A stretch of DNA of 13,705 nt from positions 1 to 13,705 of the forward strand of contig CALWNS010000085.1 of the NCBI GenBank assembly GCA_944382805.1, in the 5' to 3' direction. Below, piece by piece: positions 1-7,124 of the stretch (position 1 is the stretch's first letter; every line of letters starts with the position of its first letter). The DNA comes from an uncultured Gemmiger sp. GTDB lineage: Bacteria > Bacillota > Clostridia > Oscillospirales > Ruminococcaceae. A program made the translations under genes and the position numbers. A model generated the notes under the pieces. That model was given only the letters and a program-made list of their open reading frames with translations, searched no databases and had not been told where the DNA came from.

Positions 1-60
1 AAGGCTGTCGCCGTATACGCATACTGCAATCTCCACGGCCTTTGGATGACCAAAGTATAA
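1..60 (+). CDS. Desulfoferrodoxin / superoxide reductase, C-terminal end (partial)
   Basis: Frame 1 is open from the first base to a TAA at 58-60 and encodes the last 19 residues of a protein cut by the window edge. The peptide contains YCNLHGLW. In the desulfoferrodoxin/neelaredoxin family the Cys and His of the C-N-x-H-G motif near the C-terminus bind the catalytic iron that reduces superoxide to peroxide in anaerobes. A strong terminator follows 21 bases after the stop. The identification rests on one short but highly characteristic motif at the correct C-terminal position. Whether the protein also has an N-terminal rubredoxin-like domain (desulfoferrodoxin rather than neelaredoxin) cannot be seen. 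Confidence 0.8.
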   Translation, partial: KAVAVYAYCNLHGLWMTKV

Positions 61-80
61 GACCGCGGGCACGAAACCGG

Positions 81-111
81 GCGATGCGGAACCGTTCCGC
101 ATCGCTTTTTT
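81..111 (+). terminator. Rho-independent terminator after the superoxide reductase gene
   Basis: A perfect 11-bp stem (GCGATGCGGAA at 81-91 with TTCCGCATCGC at 95-105), a 3-nt loop and a run of six T (106-111). It separates the superoxide reductase gene from ccdA. I find no convincing promoter between this hairpin and ccdA, so some read-through may supply the downstream genes. Confidence 0.9.
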
Positions 112-153
112 GTTACTGCTTCCCGATAGAACATAAAAGGAGTACCGCCATAT

Positions 154-816
154 ATGCAGTATGTGATCTCGTTTTTGGAGGGCATCATCACCTTCATTTC
201 CCCCTGCCTGCTCCCCATGCTCCCGATCTATATTTCGTATTTTGCGGGCGGCGGCGAAAGGACGGCAGCCAAAACGCTGAAGTGCGCTTTGGGGTTCGTT
301 GCAGGTTTCACCGCCGTGTTTGTGGCCCTTGGCGCCCTGGCAGGGACCGTAGGCAGCTTTTTGCAGGAGTACCAGACGGCTGTCAACATCGTTTCGGGCC
401 TGATCGTGGTGCTATTCGGCCTGAACTTTTTGGGCGTGTTCGACCTGCCGCTGTTCCGCGGCGGCAGCCGTTTTGCAAAGCCCGCCAACATGGGCTTTTT
501 CTCCGCCCTGCTGTTCGGCGTGATCTTTTCGGTCGGCTGGACGCCCTGTGTCGGCACCTTCCTGGGGTCGGCGCTGATGCTGGCCTCCCAGCGGGCGCAT
601 ATCGCGGAGGGGATGCTGATGCTGCTGGCGTATTCCCTGGGCCTGGGGATCCCCTTTATTCTCAGCGCCGTGCTGATCGATTTCTTAAAAAGCGCGTTTG
701 ACTGGATCAAGCGCAACTATAAAATCATCAATACCGCAAGCGGCCTCCTGCTGGTGCTGATCGGTATCCTGATGGCGACCGGCACCCTGGGTCGGCTGCT
801 TGCTCTTTTGGGATAA
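154..816 (+). CDS. ccdA: CcdA-family thiol-disulfide transmembrane transporter
   Basis: A 220-residue polytopic membrane protein of the CcdA/DsbD-beta family, which passes electrons from cytoplasmic thioredoxin across the membrane to extracytoplasmic thiol proteins. The two family cysteines are visible: Cys18 in SPCLLP in the first segment and Cys132 in GWTPCVGT in the fourth. About six hydrophobic segments span the protein, and the length is typical of a stand-alone CcdA. The start is ATG 154, preceded by AAAAGGAG (135-142) with a rather long 11-nt gap. The next gene, nine bases downstream, is a TlpA-like thioredoxin and is the obvious electron acceptor. No cytochrome c maturation genes are seen nearby, so a role in general envelope thiol reduction is more likely than one in cytochrome c maturation (inference). 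Confidence 0.95.
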   Translation: MQYVISFLEGIITFISPCLLPMLPIYISYFAGGGERTAAKTLKCALGFVAGFTAVFVALGALAGTVGSFLQEYQTAVNIVSGLIVVLFGLNFLGVFDLPLFRGGSRFAKPANMGFFSALLFGVIFSVGWTPCVGTFLGSALMLASQRAHIAEGMLMLLAYSLGLGIPFILSAVLIDFLKSAFDWIKRNYKIINTASGLLLVLIGILMATGTLGRLLALLG

Positions 817-825
817 GGAGCGGCC

Positions 826-1422
826 ATGAAAAACAAGAAAACACTTCTCCTCCTCGTTTTGCTGTTTGTTTTGCTGCTGGGCGGCGCGGGGCTTTTATAC
901 CGCTTGCTGGGGCAGTCGGTCGAAGCCAAACAGCTTTCCACACAGCCTGCGCGGCAGGAGGAACCGGACGAAACCGATGACGCGGAACAAACCGCGCAGA
1001 AGATCGAAGCGCCGGATTTTATCGTGTACGACGCACAGGGCAACGAAGTCCGTTTGAGCGACTACTTTGGCAAGCCCATCGTGCTGAATTTCTGGGCCAG
1101 CTGGTGCGGGCCGTGCCAGAGCGAGATGCCGGACTTCCACGAGAAATATCTGCAGCTGGGCGAGGACATCCATTTCCTGATGGTCAACATGACGGACGGT
1201 TCCCGCGAAACCATAGAATCGGCCGCTGCCTTTATCTCCGAAAACGAGTATACCTTCCCGGTATTGTATGACACACAATCCAGCGCCGCTTTGTCCTATA
1301 TCGCGTACTCGCTCCCGACCACCTTCTTCATTGATGCGGAGGGCTATGCCGTCGCCCAGGCAACCGGCGCGATCGACGCCGATACCCTGCAGCGCGGGAT
1401 CGATATGATCACCGAGCAGTAA
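826..1422 (+). CDS. Membrane-anchored TlpA/ResA-like thioredoxin-fold protein
   Basis: A 198-residue extracytoplasmic thiol-disulfide oxidoreductase. Residues 6-28 form a hydrophobic signal anchor without a lipobox cysteine. Residues 30-60 are an acidic linker. The AhpC/TSA-Redoxin-like thioredoxin fold runs from about residue 62 to the end. The active site is WCGPC at 93-97 (Cys94, Cys97), and the cis-proline is Pro164 in SLPTTFFID. It presumably receives electrons from the adjacent CcdA. The ribosome binding site AAGGAG (815-820) overlaps the ccdA stop codon, which indicates tight co-translation. The natural substrate is not shown by the sequence; apo-cytochrome c, methionine sulfoxide reductase-type proteins or other envelope thiol proteins are all possible. 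A perfect terminator follows at once. Confidence 0.93.
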   Translation: MKNKKTLLLLVLLFVLLLGGAGLLYRLLGQSVEAKQLSTQPARQEEPDETDDAEQTAQKIEAPDFIVYDAQGNEVRLSDYFGKPIVLNFWASWCGPCQSEMPDFHEKYLQLGEDIHFLMVNMTDGSRETIESAAAFISENEYTFPVLYDTQSSAALSYIAYSLPTTFFIDAEGYAVAQATGAIDADTLQRGIDMITEQ

Positions 1423-1433
1423 AGCCAAAACGG

Positions 1434-1488
1434 AACCACGCCGCGGCGGGTCTGCGCAAACGCGCAAAGGCCCGGCCGCGGCGTGGTT
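1434..1488 (+). terminator. Strong terminator between convergent units, possibly bidirectional
   Basis: A perfect 14-bp stem (AACCACGCCGCGGC at 1434-1447 with its complement at 1475-1488), with an inner pairing TGCGC/GCGCA (1453-1457/1462-1466), followed by a T-rich tract broken by one C (to 1496). It ends the ccdA-tlpA transcript. The minus-strand amidohydrolase gene stops at 1496. On that strand the same stem is followed within three bases by TTTT, so weaker termination in both directions is plausible. Confidence 0.9.
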
Positions 1489-1495
1489 TTTCTTT

Positions 1496-2380
1496 TCATC
1501 TCCGCGGATACGGGCGGAGGAAAGGCGGTTTCTGGCACTGTTCGGTCAGCAGCCCATACAGCTGCGGGCGGCGGTAGGTATCGCCCTGCATCTCCGCCGC
1601 ACGGTAACGGCGCAGCATGGCAAGGTCCAGGCTGGCGGTATAGACCCCCTCCTCCCCGCCCGCCTGCAAAATGCAGGTATCGCGCGAGTCCTGCTGTTCC
1701 GGCAGGTAGGCCACGCCGTCGAACACCGTTGACCCGCCGTTGCAGTCCGGCACGGCGGCCGGGTAGTTGCAGGTGGCGATCGCCAGCATATTTTCGTAGG
1801 CGCGCGCCCGCAGCTGGCTAAGGCGGTTGATCTCCATCGGGCAGGCATTGGGCACCAGGATCAGCTCCGCGCCCTGCAGCATCAGCAGGCGGGCGCTTTC
1901 CGGGAACTCGCGGTCATAGCAGATCATGGCCCCGACCCGCACCGGGCCGCAAGCCGTATCAAGCTCCGCTACCGGGAACGCTTCGCCCGGCGTCAAATGG
2001 CGCTCCACATCAAAATCACAGGTATGGACCTTGGCATAGGTCAGGCAGACCCTGCCGCGCCGGTCGATCAGCACCAGCGTGTTGCGCGGCCCGCCCGGCC
2101 AGCGCTCCAGCAGCGTAATGCCGATCGCCATATCCAGCTCCCGCGCCAGGCGGCGGAACACCTGCACAAAAGCCCCGTCGGCCGGGATCGCCTGTTCCTT
2201 CCACACTTCGGCCGGGCTGTCGTACAGCTGATAGCCGTTGCTCCACATTTCCGGGAACAGCGCGATGTCGGCCCCTTTTTTCTTGGCCTGCCCGCAGGCT
2301 TGCCGGCCTTTTTGCAGGTTTTCTTCCAGCGTGCAGCCGGGCGCGATCTGCAGCAGCGCAATGGTCAGGCGTTCATTCAT
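1496..2380 (-). CDS. Nitrilase-superfamily carbon-nitrogen hydrolase
   Basis: A 294-residue protein with the complete Glu-Lys-Cys catalytic triad of the carbon-nitrogen hydrolase superfamily: Glu44 in FPEMW, Lys117 in YAKVHTCDF and Cys154 in MICYDREFPESAR. These enzymes hydrolyse amides or carbamoyl groups through a Cys thioester. The active-site blocks resemble the N-carbamoylputrescine amidase / omega-amidase / beta-ureidopropionase branches, but the substrate cannot be assigned by eye. It is the last gene of the minus-strand operon: its ATG lies inside the end of the RNase M5-like gene (8-nt overlap, ATGAATGA), and it ends at the convergent terminator. No polyamine or pyrimidine catabolism gene is adjacent, so context does not help choose a substrate. 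Confidence 0.9.
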   Translation of the reverse strand: MNERLTIALLQIAPGCTLEENLQKGRQACGQAKKKGADIALFPEMWSNGYQLYDSPAEVWKEQAIPADGAFVQVFRRLARELDMAIGITLLERWPGGPRNTLVLIDRRGRVCLTYAKVHTCDFDVERHLTPGEAFPVAELDTACGPVRVGAMICYDREFPESARLLMLQGAELILVPNACPMEINRLSQLRARAYENMLAIATCNYPAAVPDCNGGSTVFDGVAYLPEQQDSRDTCILQAGGEEGVYTASLDLAMLRRYRAAEMQGDTYRRPQLYGLLTEQCQKPPFLRPYPRR

Positions 2381-2981
2381 GCGGCGTCCCCTCCTCCCGC
2401 AGGATGCGGTCCAGTTCCTCCTTCGTATACAGGGTGTTCAGCACCCGGACCAATTCCTTTTTGCTCAGGCGCGGCGGCAGGTCCAGCCGGCGTAGAAACG
2501 CGCGGCGGCGCCCGGCGCTGTTGCCGGTGCCGGACAGCCCCCATTCGTAGAGGTCGGTATATGTGATCTCCCGGCCGGCGCGCCGGGCCGGGGCGTCCTG
2601 TTCCGCGCCGGCCAGGGCTGTCTGTATCGCCTGCAGGATCAGCGCATCGGGGGTGCCCTCCACCCCCAGCAGGCCTTCCCGCCCCGGTTGCGCTTTGCGG
2701 CTCTCCTTGCCGGGCAGCGCCGGCACAAAAGCATGATAGACATGCTCCGCCCCCACCAGCCCGGTCACAAAATGGCGGATCTGAAACCCCGCCTTGTCCG
2801 AATCGGTCAGGATCACCAACCCCTGCGCCGCTGCGGTGCGCTTGAGCAGGGATTGCAGCGCGCGGTCTTTGTATACGGCAAAACCGTCCGTCATCAGGAT
2901 GGTCGCATCGACCAGGTTGGCCAGGCGGGCGGCGTCGTAGCGCCCCTCCACCAACACGGCCTGGCGCAGTTTTTGTTTCAT
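2373..2981 (-). CDS. rnmV: Toprim-domain protein, ribonuclease M5 family (DUF4093-like C-terminus)
   Basis: A 202-residue protein. The N-terminal Toprim domain (about residues 6-115) has the conserved Glu12 in VEGRYD and the acidic pair Asp60/Asp62 in LTDSDKAGFQIR, then GVEGTPD at 107-112. The C-terminal half (ITYTDLYEWGLSG, then the basic SAGRRRAFLRRL, then a KKEL helix) follows the order of blocks in Bacillus RNase M5, which matures 5S rRNA precursor. Proteins of this group are sometimes annotated only as DUF4093. The classical neighbours of rnmV (ksgA, tatD) are absent; here it sits between holA (4-nt ATGA overlap) and the amidohydrolase (8-nt overlap). Family assignment is firm. True 5S maturase activity is inferred, as the C-terminus is shorter and divergent. 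Confidence 0.8.
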   Translation of the reverse strand: MKQKLRQAVLVEGRYDAARLANLVDATILMTDGFAVYKDRALQSLLKRTAAAQGLVILTDSDKAGFQIRHFVTGLVGAEHVYHAFVPALPGKESRKAQPGREGLLGVEGTPDALILQAIQTALAGAEQDAPARRAGREITYTDLYEWGLSGTGNSAGRRRAFLRRLDLPPRLSKKELVRVLNTLYTKEELDRILREEGTPHE

Positions 2982-4015
2982 AGCTGCCTCCCGCCGGTCA
3001 GCATCCCCAGCTCGCAGATCGCCTTTTGCAGCAGGATATCGGCCGGCAGCCGGCTGCCCTTCAAATCAAGGTCCAGCTTTTGCAGCACCTGCAGGCATTG
3101 CTCCAGCCCGCGCCGGTCATAGCGGGAGGACATCTGCTCGGCGTTGCCCAGGCGGTAGTTCCATTTGCCGGTATAGCCGAAATCTTTTGCCATATCCGGC
3201 AGCGCGCGCCGGCTGCGCCGGGTCAGGAACGCACGGTACACGTCCAGATAATTGGAGACCAGCGCGCCGGTGATCAGGATCGGGTCGTTTTGCAGAGCCA
3301 GCAGGGCCGCCAGCTTATCCAGTGCCTGGCGGGTGCGGCCGGAGGCGACCAGTTTGACCATATCAAAGGTATCCGCCTCCAGCGTGACGGTCCCCAGTTG
3401 TTCGATCATCTGCGGGGTAATGGTCCCATAGCCGGACAGCGCCGCCAGCTTATCGATCTCGCTGCGCAGCAAAAACTGGTCTTCGCCGCAGCGGTCGAGC
3501 AGCATCCCCTCCGCCCCCGGCGCAAAACGCGTTCCGCTCTCCTGCGCCCAGTCCCGCGCCAGGGCCTGCAGCGCCTGGCGGTTGGGCTTGGCGACCTGCG
3601 CGCAGTAACCGAGCTTTTCACAGGCGGAGATCAATTTCTGCTCCCGTTTGCCAGGGCGCAGTTTGCCGTACTTTTCCTCCATGACGCTGGTCAGAATAAA
3701 TACGGCGTTATCGGTATCCGCCAGCGTATCGCAGAATTCCTGCAGATCTTTGTCCGAATAGGCGGAAGGGCGCACCAGGGGCATCAGCACCAGGCGCTTG
3801 CCGCCAAAAAACGAGATGGTCCCGGCCGCCAGCACGATCTCCTCCACGCTGGGGGTCGGACCTTCCAGCACGGTGGTCTCCGGGTCCTGGCTGGAAAGCT
3901 CTTTTTCGGCTTTGGCCGCGGCGCTGCGCACCAGCGCTTCGTCCCCGGCATAGAAATAATATACGGCGCAGTCCGTTTTCAGGCGCTTTTTCAGCTCGTT
4001 TTCACTGTACAGCAA
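2978..4015 (-). CDS. holA: DNA polymerase III subunit delta
   Basis: About 345 residues matching the delta subunit (HolA/YqeN) of the clamp-loader complex, which opens the beta sliding clamp. The N-terminal AAA-like region begins CAVYYFYAGDEALV, where HolA proteins carry the YLLYGEE-like segment and a degenerate Walker A. It continues with the conserved core around DNAVFILTS and a helical C-terminal collar domain (about residues 215-345). I chose TTG at 4013-4015 because AGGGAGGG lies about 7 nt upstream. The in-frame TTG at 4031-4033 would add six residues but has no ribosome binding site and would lie deeper inside comEC. It overlaps the comEC end by 14 nt and the next gene by ATGA, so translational coupling is likely. 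comEC next to holA is a widely conserved Firmicutes arrangement. Confidence 0.9.
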   Translation of the reverse strand: MLYSENELKKRLKTDCAVYYFYAGDEALVRSAAAKAEKELSSQDPETTVLEGPTPSVEEIVLAAGTISFFGGKRLVLMPLVRPSAYSDKDLQEFCDTLADTDNAVFILTSVMEEKYGKLRPGKREQKLISACEKLGYCAQVAKPNRQALQALARDWAQESGTRFAPGAEGMLLDRCGEDQFLLRSEIDKLAALSGYGTITPQMIEQLGTVTLEADTFDMVKLVASGRTRQALDKLAALLALQNDPILITGALVSNYLDVYRAFLTRRSRRALPDMAKDFGYTGKWNYRLGNAEQMSSRYDRRGLEQCLQVLQKLDLDLKGSRLPADILLQKAICELGMLTGGRQL

Positions 4016-6137
4016 TCCGCTTCCCTCCCTCAAAAGTTATGCTGCGTCCCGGGCGCAGGACCGCAGCCGGCATATCGCCGCCATATACCTTTGCCTCCGT
4101 CTGCCAGGAATCCGTCCGCACCGGCGAGGCGTTGGTCAGCACCGCCTGCGGCAGGATGTTTTCCGGCAAGCTGGACGCCGCGCAAAGCAGGTCGACCGCC
4201 ACCGGCTGCGCGGGCTGCGCGCTGCCGGCCGCAAACGCAATGTGGTACCCTGCAAGATCCAGCACGGCCAGGTTCCCTTGCCCATCATGCCAGCAGTCGA
4301 GCCGCCAGCCGTTGGTCAGTTCCACCCGGGAAGCGCCGTTCGGCAGGCTGTCCAGCGTTTCTACCATAACGCCGTCCGGGAATTCGATTTGCTTGGGGTC
4401 CTGGCGCAGATCGACCACGTTCACCCATTGCGGCGCGCCATGGTCGGCCAGGTAGGTCTGCACCTCATAGAGGTTGGCCGCGCCGCCGCGGAAAAAGACG
4501 ACCGCCTGCCCGTTTTGCGTTACGACCGCGCACGGGTTGCCGGAAGTCCCCACAAGGGCCAGGCGCACCACGTCCCGCTGCATCTGGACCCCAAGGCCCA
4601 CGCCGACGGCCAGGCAAAGGACCGCCGCGGGCAGGAACCACAGCATACGGCCGCGCCGCCAGAACAGGATCCCCAGCCCCAGCATAACGCCCAGCACCAA
4701 CAGCGTGTACCGTGCGGGCAGGTCGATGTGCGCCATGGGCAGCCCGGCGCACCAGGTGATCACGCCGTACATCCAGTTCAGCCAGACGGCCAGCAGCAAA
4801 CTGGCCATCTTCATGCAGGGCAGCAGGAACGGGAACGCGGCAAAAAGCAGCACCAGCAGCCCCAGGACCAAAGCCGGGGTCAGCATCCAGACCACCAGCA
4901 GGTTGCCCAGTACCGAGACGCCGCTGGCCGCCAACCCGTGCGCCAACAGCGAAGGCAGGGTAGCCAGCGTGGCCAGGGCCGTTGTTTCAACCGTCTCCAA
5001 AAGGCGCAGCAGCCGGGCAGCCGCCTTTTCGGGCCAGGGGATGACGCGCTGCTTTCCCTTTTCGTCATACGGGCCGGGCAGCCAATGGCTGCGCTGCCAC
5101 TGCCCCAGCGCGGCGCCCAGCTGCACGCCCAGCACGCCGCAGAAAGAAAGCTGACACCCCAGGTCGCAGGGCGCATAGGCATTGGCTGCGCCTATGCACA
5201 GCGCCGCGATGCCCAGCGATGTCAAAAGATCGGGCGGCTGGCGCAGCGCATACCCCAGCAGTGCGACCAGATAGATCAGCCCGGCGCGCACCACCGACAC
5301 CGGGAACCCGGTCAGCGCCATATAAAACAGCAGGATGACCGCCTGCACCGCCAGGTAGGGCCGGCAGAATTTGAGCGTGACCGCCAGCGGCCCCAGCAGG
5401 AACAGGCCGCACAAAAGGGAAAAATGCAGCCCGGAGATCGACAGCAGGTGGGAAACGCCCGCCGCGCGGAAAGCGGCCTCCGCGCTTTCGTTCAGCTGGG
5501 TCTTGTCGCCCAGCAGCATGGCGGCCTCCAAACCGCCCAGCACCCGCGGCAGGTAGAGCCGCATGCGGCGGGACAGGGCCATGCGCAGCCGGTACAGCCG
5601 GAAGCGCAGCGCGCCGCTTGCCGGCTGCGCCGCGTATTCGCCTTCGTATTCCGCATTCAAATAGACGCCGTCGGCATAGCGGCCCAGGCGGTATGCGTTG
5701 TCCGGCAGATCGGACAGGTACAGCCGCGCGGCAAAGCGCTCGCCCGGTTCTATGCCGGGAAAGCTGGTACAGTATACCCGCACGTCTGCCCTACTGCCGT
5801 CGATCTGCGTTAGGCGCAGCGTGCCGCGCAGCATCCCTTCCTGGAAAGACAGCTCGGCGTCCGTCTCCACCACGGCAACGCAGCTCACGCTCTGCCCGGC
5901 CAGTGCGCGCTGCGGCCGCACCGCGAAAACCTGAAAGCCGGTCATCCAGGCAAGGCCCAGCAGGATCCCCAGCAGGACCGGCATGGAAGCCGGCAGGCGG
6001 CTGTGCCGGATGCGCCATACGGCGGCCGCCAGTACCAAAAAGGCCGCCGCCAGCCACAGGGCCGGCAGCGGCAGATACGCCCCGGCCAGCTCCGCTACAG
6101 CAAAAGCGAGACCAAAACCAGCCAGTTTGCGTTTCAT
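4002..6137 (-). CDS. comEC: ComEC/Rec2-family DNA uptake channel with degenerate C-terminal domain
   Basis: A 711-residue polytopic membrane protein of the ComEC/Rec2 family, the channel that brings single-stranded DNA into the cell in transformation. The N-terminus has three hydrophobic segments (about 5-70) and then a DUF4131-like extracytoplasmic region. The competence core follows, with LLGDKTQLNE, then AGVSHLLSISGLHFSLL near residue 230, PVSVVRAG and GCQLSFCGVLGVQL, and several membrane segments to about 515. The C-terminal domain (about 520-711) has the beta-strand pattern of the family's metallo-beta-lactamase-like domain but lacks HxHxDH. The start is ATG 6135-6137, one base after the upstream stop; an in-frame extension to 6302 runs inside the phosphoribosyltransferase gene and is low-complexity Arg/Pro/Trp, so I reject it. 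No other competence gene (comEA, com pili) is in view. Confidence 0.92.
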   Translation of the reverse strand: MKRKLAGFGLAFAVAELAGAYLPLPALWLAAAFLVLAAAVWRIRHSRLPASMPVLLGILLGLAWMTGFQVFAVRPQRALAGQSVSCVAVVETDAELSFQEGMLRGTLRLTQIDGSRADVRVYCTSFPGIEPGERFAARLYLSDLPDNAYRLGRYADGVYLNAEYEGEYAAQPASGALRFRLYRLRMALSRRMRLYLPRVLGGLEAAMLLGDKTQLNESAEAAFRAAGVSHLLSISGLHFSLLCGLFLLGPLAVTLKFCRPYLAVQAVILLFYMALTGFPVSVVRAGLIYLVALLGYALRQPPDLLTSLGIAALCIGAANAYAPCDLGCQLSFCGVLGVQLGAALGQWQRSHWLPGPYDEKGKQRVIPWPEKAAARLLRLLETVETTALATLATLPSLLAHGLAASGVSVLGNLLVVWMLTPALVLGLLVLLFAAFPFLLPCMKMASLLLAVWLNWMYGVITWCAGLPMAHIDLPARYTLLVLGVMLGLGILFWRRGRMLWFLPAAVLCLAVGVGLGVQMQRDVVRLALVGTSGNPCAVVTQNGQAVVFFRGGAANLYEVQTYLADHGAPQWVNVVDLRQDPKQIEFPDGVMVETLDSLPNGASRVELTNGWRLDCWHDGQGNLAVLDLAGYHIAFAAGSAQPAQPVAVDLLCAASSLPENILPQAVLTNASPVRTDSWQTEAKVYGGDMPAAVLRPGRSITFEGGKRIAVQ

Positions 6138-6138
6138 A

Positions 6139-6678
6139 TCAGTGGGTAAACAGCGGCAAAGGCGCCAGGAAGGTGATATCGGTCCGCTTGGCGGCGTCCC
6201 CTTCGGCCAGGACGGCGCAGCACCCCACCACAGACCCCGTGCTCTGCGCGGCCAGGGTCTCCAGCGCGTGCAGGCTGCCACCGGTGGAGATAACGTCGTC
6301 AACGATCAGGATCCGTTTGCCGTTCATGTACTCGATGTCCTTGCGGTCCAGCACCAGCACCTGCTTGCCGGCAGTCGTGATGGAGGAATCCTCGATGGTA
6401 ACGGGATCCTGCATATACAGTTTTTTCCCCTTGCGCGCCGGGATCCACTGCTTGCCGCTTTGGCGCGACATTTCATAAGCCAGCGGGATGCCCTTGGCCT
6501 CCGCCGTCAGGATCACATCGAACGCCGGGCATTTCTGCAAAAGGTCGCGGGCGCAGGCGATGGTCAGTTCCACATCGCTGAACATAATAAACGCCGCAAT
6601 GTCCAGATGCTCGTTGACTTTGCAAAGCGGCAGTTCGCGGGTCAGCCCCGCCACATGGAGCGTATAGGTATCCGGCAT
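6139..6678 (-). CDS. Purine-type phosphoribosyltransferase (Apt/Xpt-like)
   Basis: A 179-residue type I phosphoribosyltransferase that joins a base to PRPP. The PRPP-binding signature is clear at residues 123-135 (ILIVDDVISTGGS). The substrate-side segments FDVILTAEAKGIPLAYEMS (residues 53-71) and the ARKGKKLYM flexible loop (81-89) resemble adenine and xanthine phosphoribosyltransferases, so purine salvage is the likely role. The exact base is uncertain, so I give no symbol. The start ATG 6676-6678 is preceded by GGGAGG at good distance. It lies 35 bases after the HIT gene and its TGA is one base from the comEC ATG, which makes co-transcription near certain. Regulatory PRTases of the PurR type are longer and carry an N-terminal winged helix, which is absent here. 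Confidence 0.85.
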   Translation of the reverse strand: MPDTYTLHVAGLTRELPLCKVNEHLDIAAFIMFSDVELTIACARDLLQKCPAFDVILTAEAKGIPLAYEMSRQSGKQWIPARKGKKLYMQDPVTIEDSSITTAGKQVLVLDRKDIEYMNGKRILIVDDVISTGGSLHALETLAAQSTGSVVGCCAVLAEGDAAKRTDITFLAPLPLFTH

Positions 6679-6713
6679 AATGACCTCCCGATTTTAACGT
6701 CCCAGCCCGCGCC

Positions 6714-7058
6714 TTAGCCCGGGGGCCAGGCCAGGCTGCGCTTGGCCAGCACATGGAAATGCAGGTGCGGGACGCTTTGCCCGCCGTCCTGCCCGACATT
6801 CGTCACCACGCGGTAGCCGCTTTCAGCCACGCCCAGCTCTCTGCACAGCGCGGCGATCACGGCAAACACATGGCCCAGCAGCGCGGCGTTTTCCTCCGTT
6901 AAGGCGGCGGCTGAAGTGATATGCTGCTTGGGGATGACCAGGAAATGAAGGGGGGCTTGCGGGTCGATGTCGTAGAAAGCCAGCAGCTGCTCGTCCTCAT
7001 ACAGCTTGTTGGACGGGATCTGCCCGGCCGCGATCTTGCAAAACAGACAATCCGACAT
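6714..7058 (-). CDS. HIT-family (HINT/PKCI-type) nucleotide hydrolase
   Basis: A complete 114-residue histidine-triad protein. The triad HLHFHV (His98, His100, His102) sits near the C-terminus, followed by a short KRSLAWPPG tail of the HINT type. The N-terminus has CLFCKI (Cys4, Cys7), the zinc-type start common in bacterial HinT, and IPSNKLYEDEQLLAFYDIDPQAPLHFLVIPKQH, a family hallmark. Such enzymes hydrolyse adenosine phosphoramidates and related nucleotide conjugates, including by-products of aminoacyl-tRNA synthetases, which fits its place directly after alaS. The ribosome binding site AAAGGAGG (7067-7074) is 8 nt from ATG 7056-7058. An extended -10 promoter just upstream suggests it is the first gene of the operon. 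Confidence 0.95.
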   Translation of the reverse strand: MSDCLFCKIAAGQIPSNKLYEDEQLLAFYDIDPQAPLHFLVIPKQHITSAAALTEENAALLGHVFAVIAALCRELGVAESGYRVVTNVGQDGGQSVPHLHFHVLAKRSLAWPPG

Positions 7059-7066
7059 GGGTCATA

Positions 7067-7088
7067 CCTCCTTTGTACCAGTATAGCA
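7067..7088 (-). promoter_or_regulatory. Extended -10 promoter and ribosome binding site for the HIT-to-amidohydrolase operon
   Basis: Reading the minus strand, TGCTATACT (TGn extended -10 with TATACT at 7080-7085) lies between the alaS stop (7125) and the HIT start (7058). The -35 region 17 nt upstream is poor (TACCAA), which is tolerated for extended -10 promoters. AAAGGAGG follows at 7067-7074, giving a very short leader of about 15 nt. There is no terminator hairpin between alaS and this site, so alaS transcripts may also read into the operon. Confidence 0.65.
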
Positions 7089-7124
7089 CAATGCGGCGCG
7101 GATTGGTAGGCATTTTTTGTGGGG

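Noticed and set aside
109..137. TTGTTA-N16-CATAAA as a ccdA promoter
   Set aside because: The -10 would overlap the ribosome binding site, so the transcript would start after it. The -35 also falls in the terminator T-tract.
3026..4369. A 447-codon plus-strand frame opposite holA
   Set aside because: An antisense shadow of holA and the comEC end, with no recognisable domain.
4242..5813. A 523-codon plus-strand frame opposite comEC
   Set aside because: An antisense shadow with Gln/His/Arg-rich sequence; the minus strand encodes a clear ComEC.
6138..6302. N-terminal extension of comEC upstream of ATG 6137
   Set aside because: It lies inside the phosphoribosyltransferase gene in another frame and encodes Arg/Trp/Pro-rich low-complexity sequence. 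The hydrophobic ComEC N-terminus begins right at 6137.
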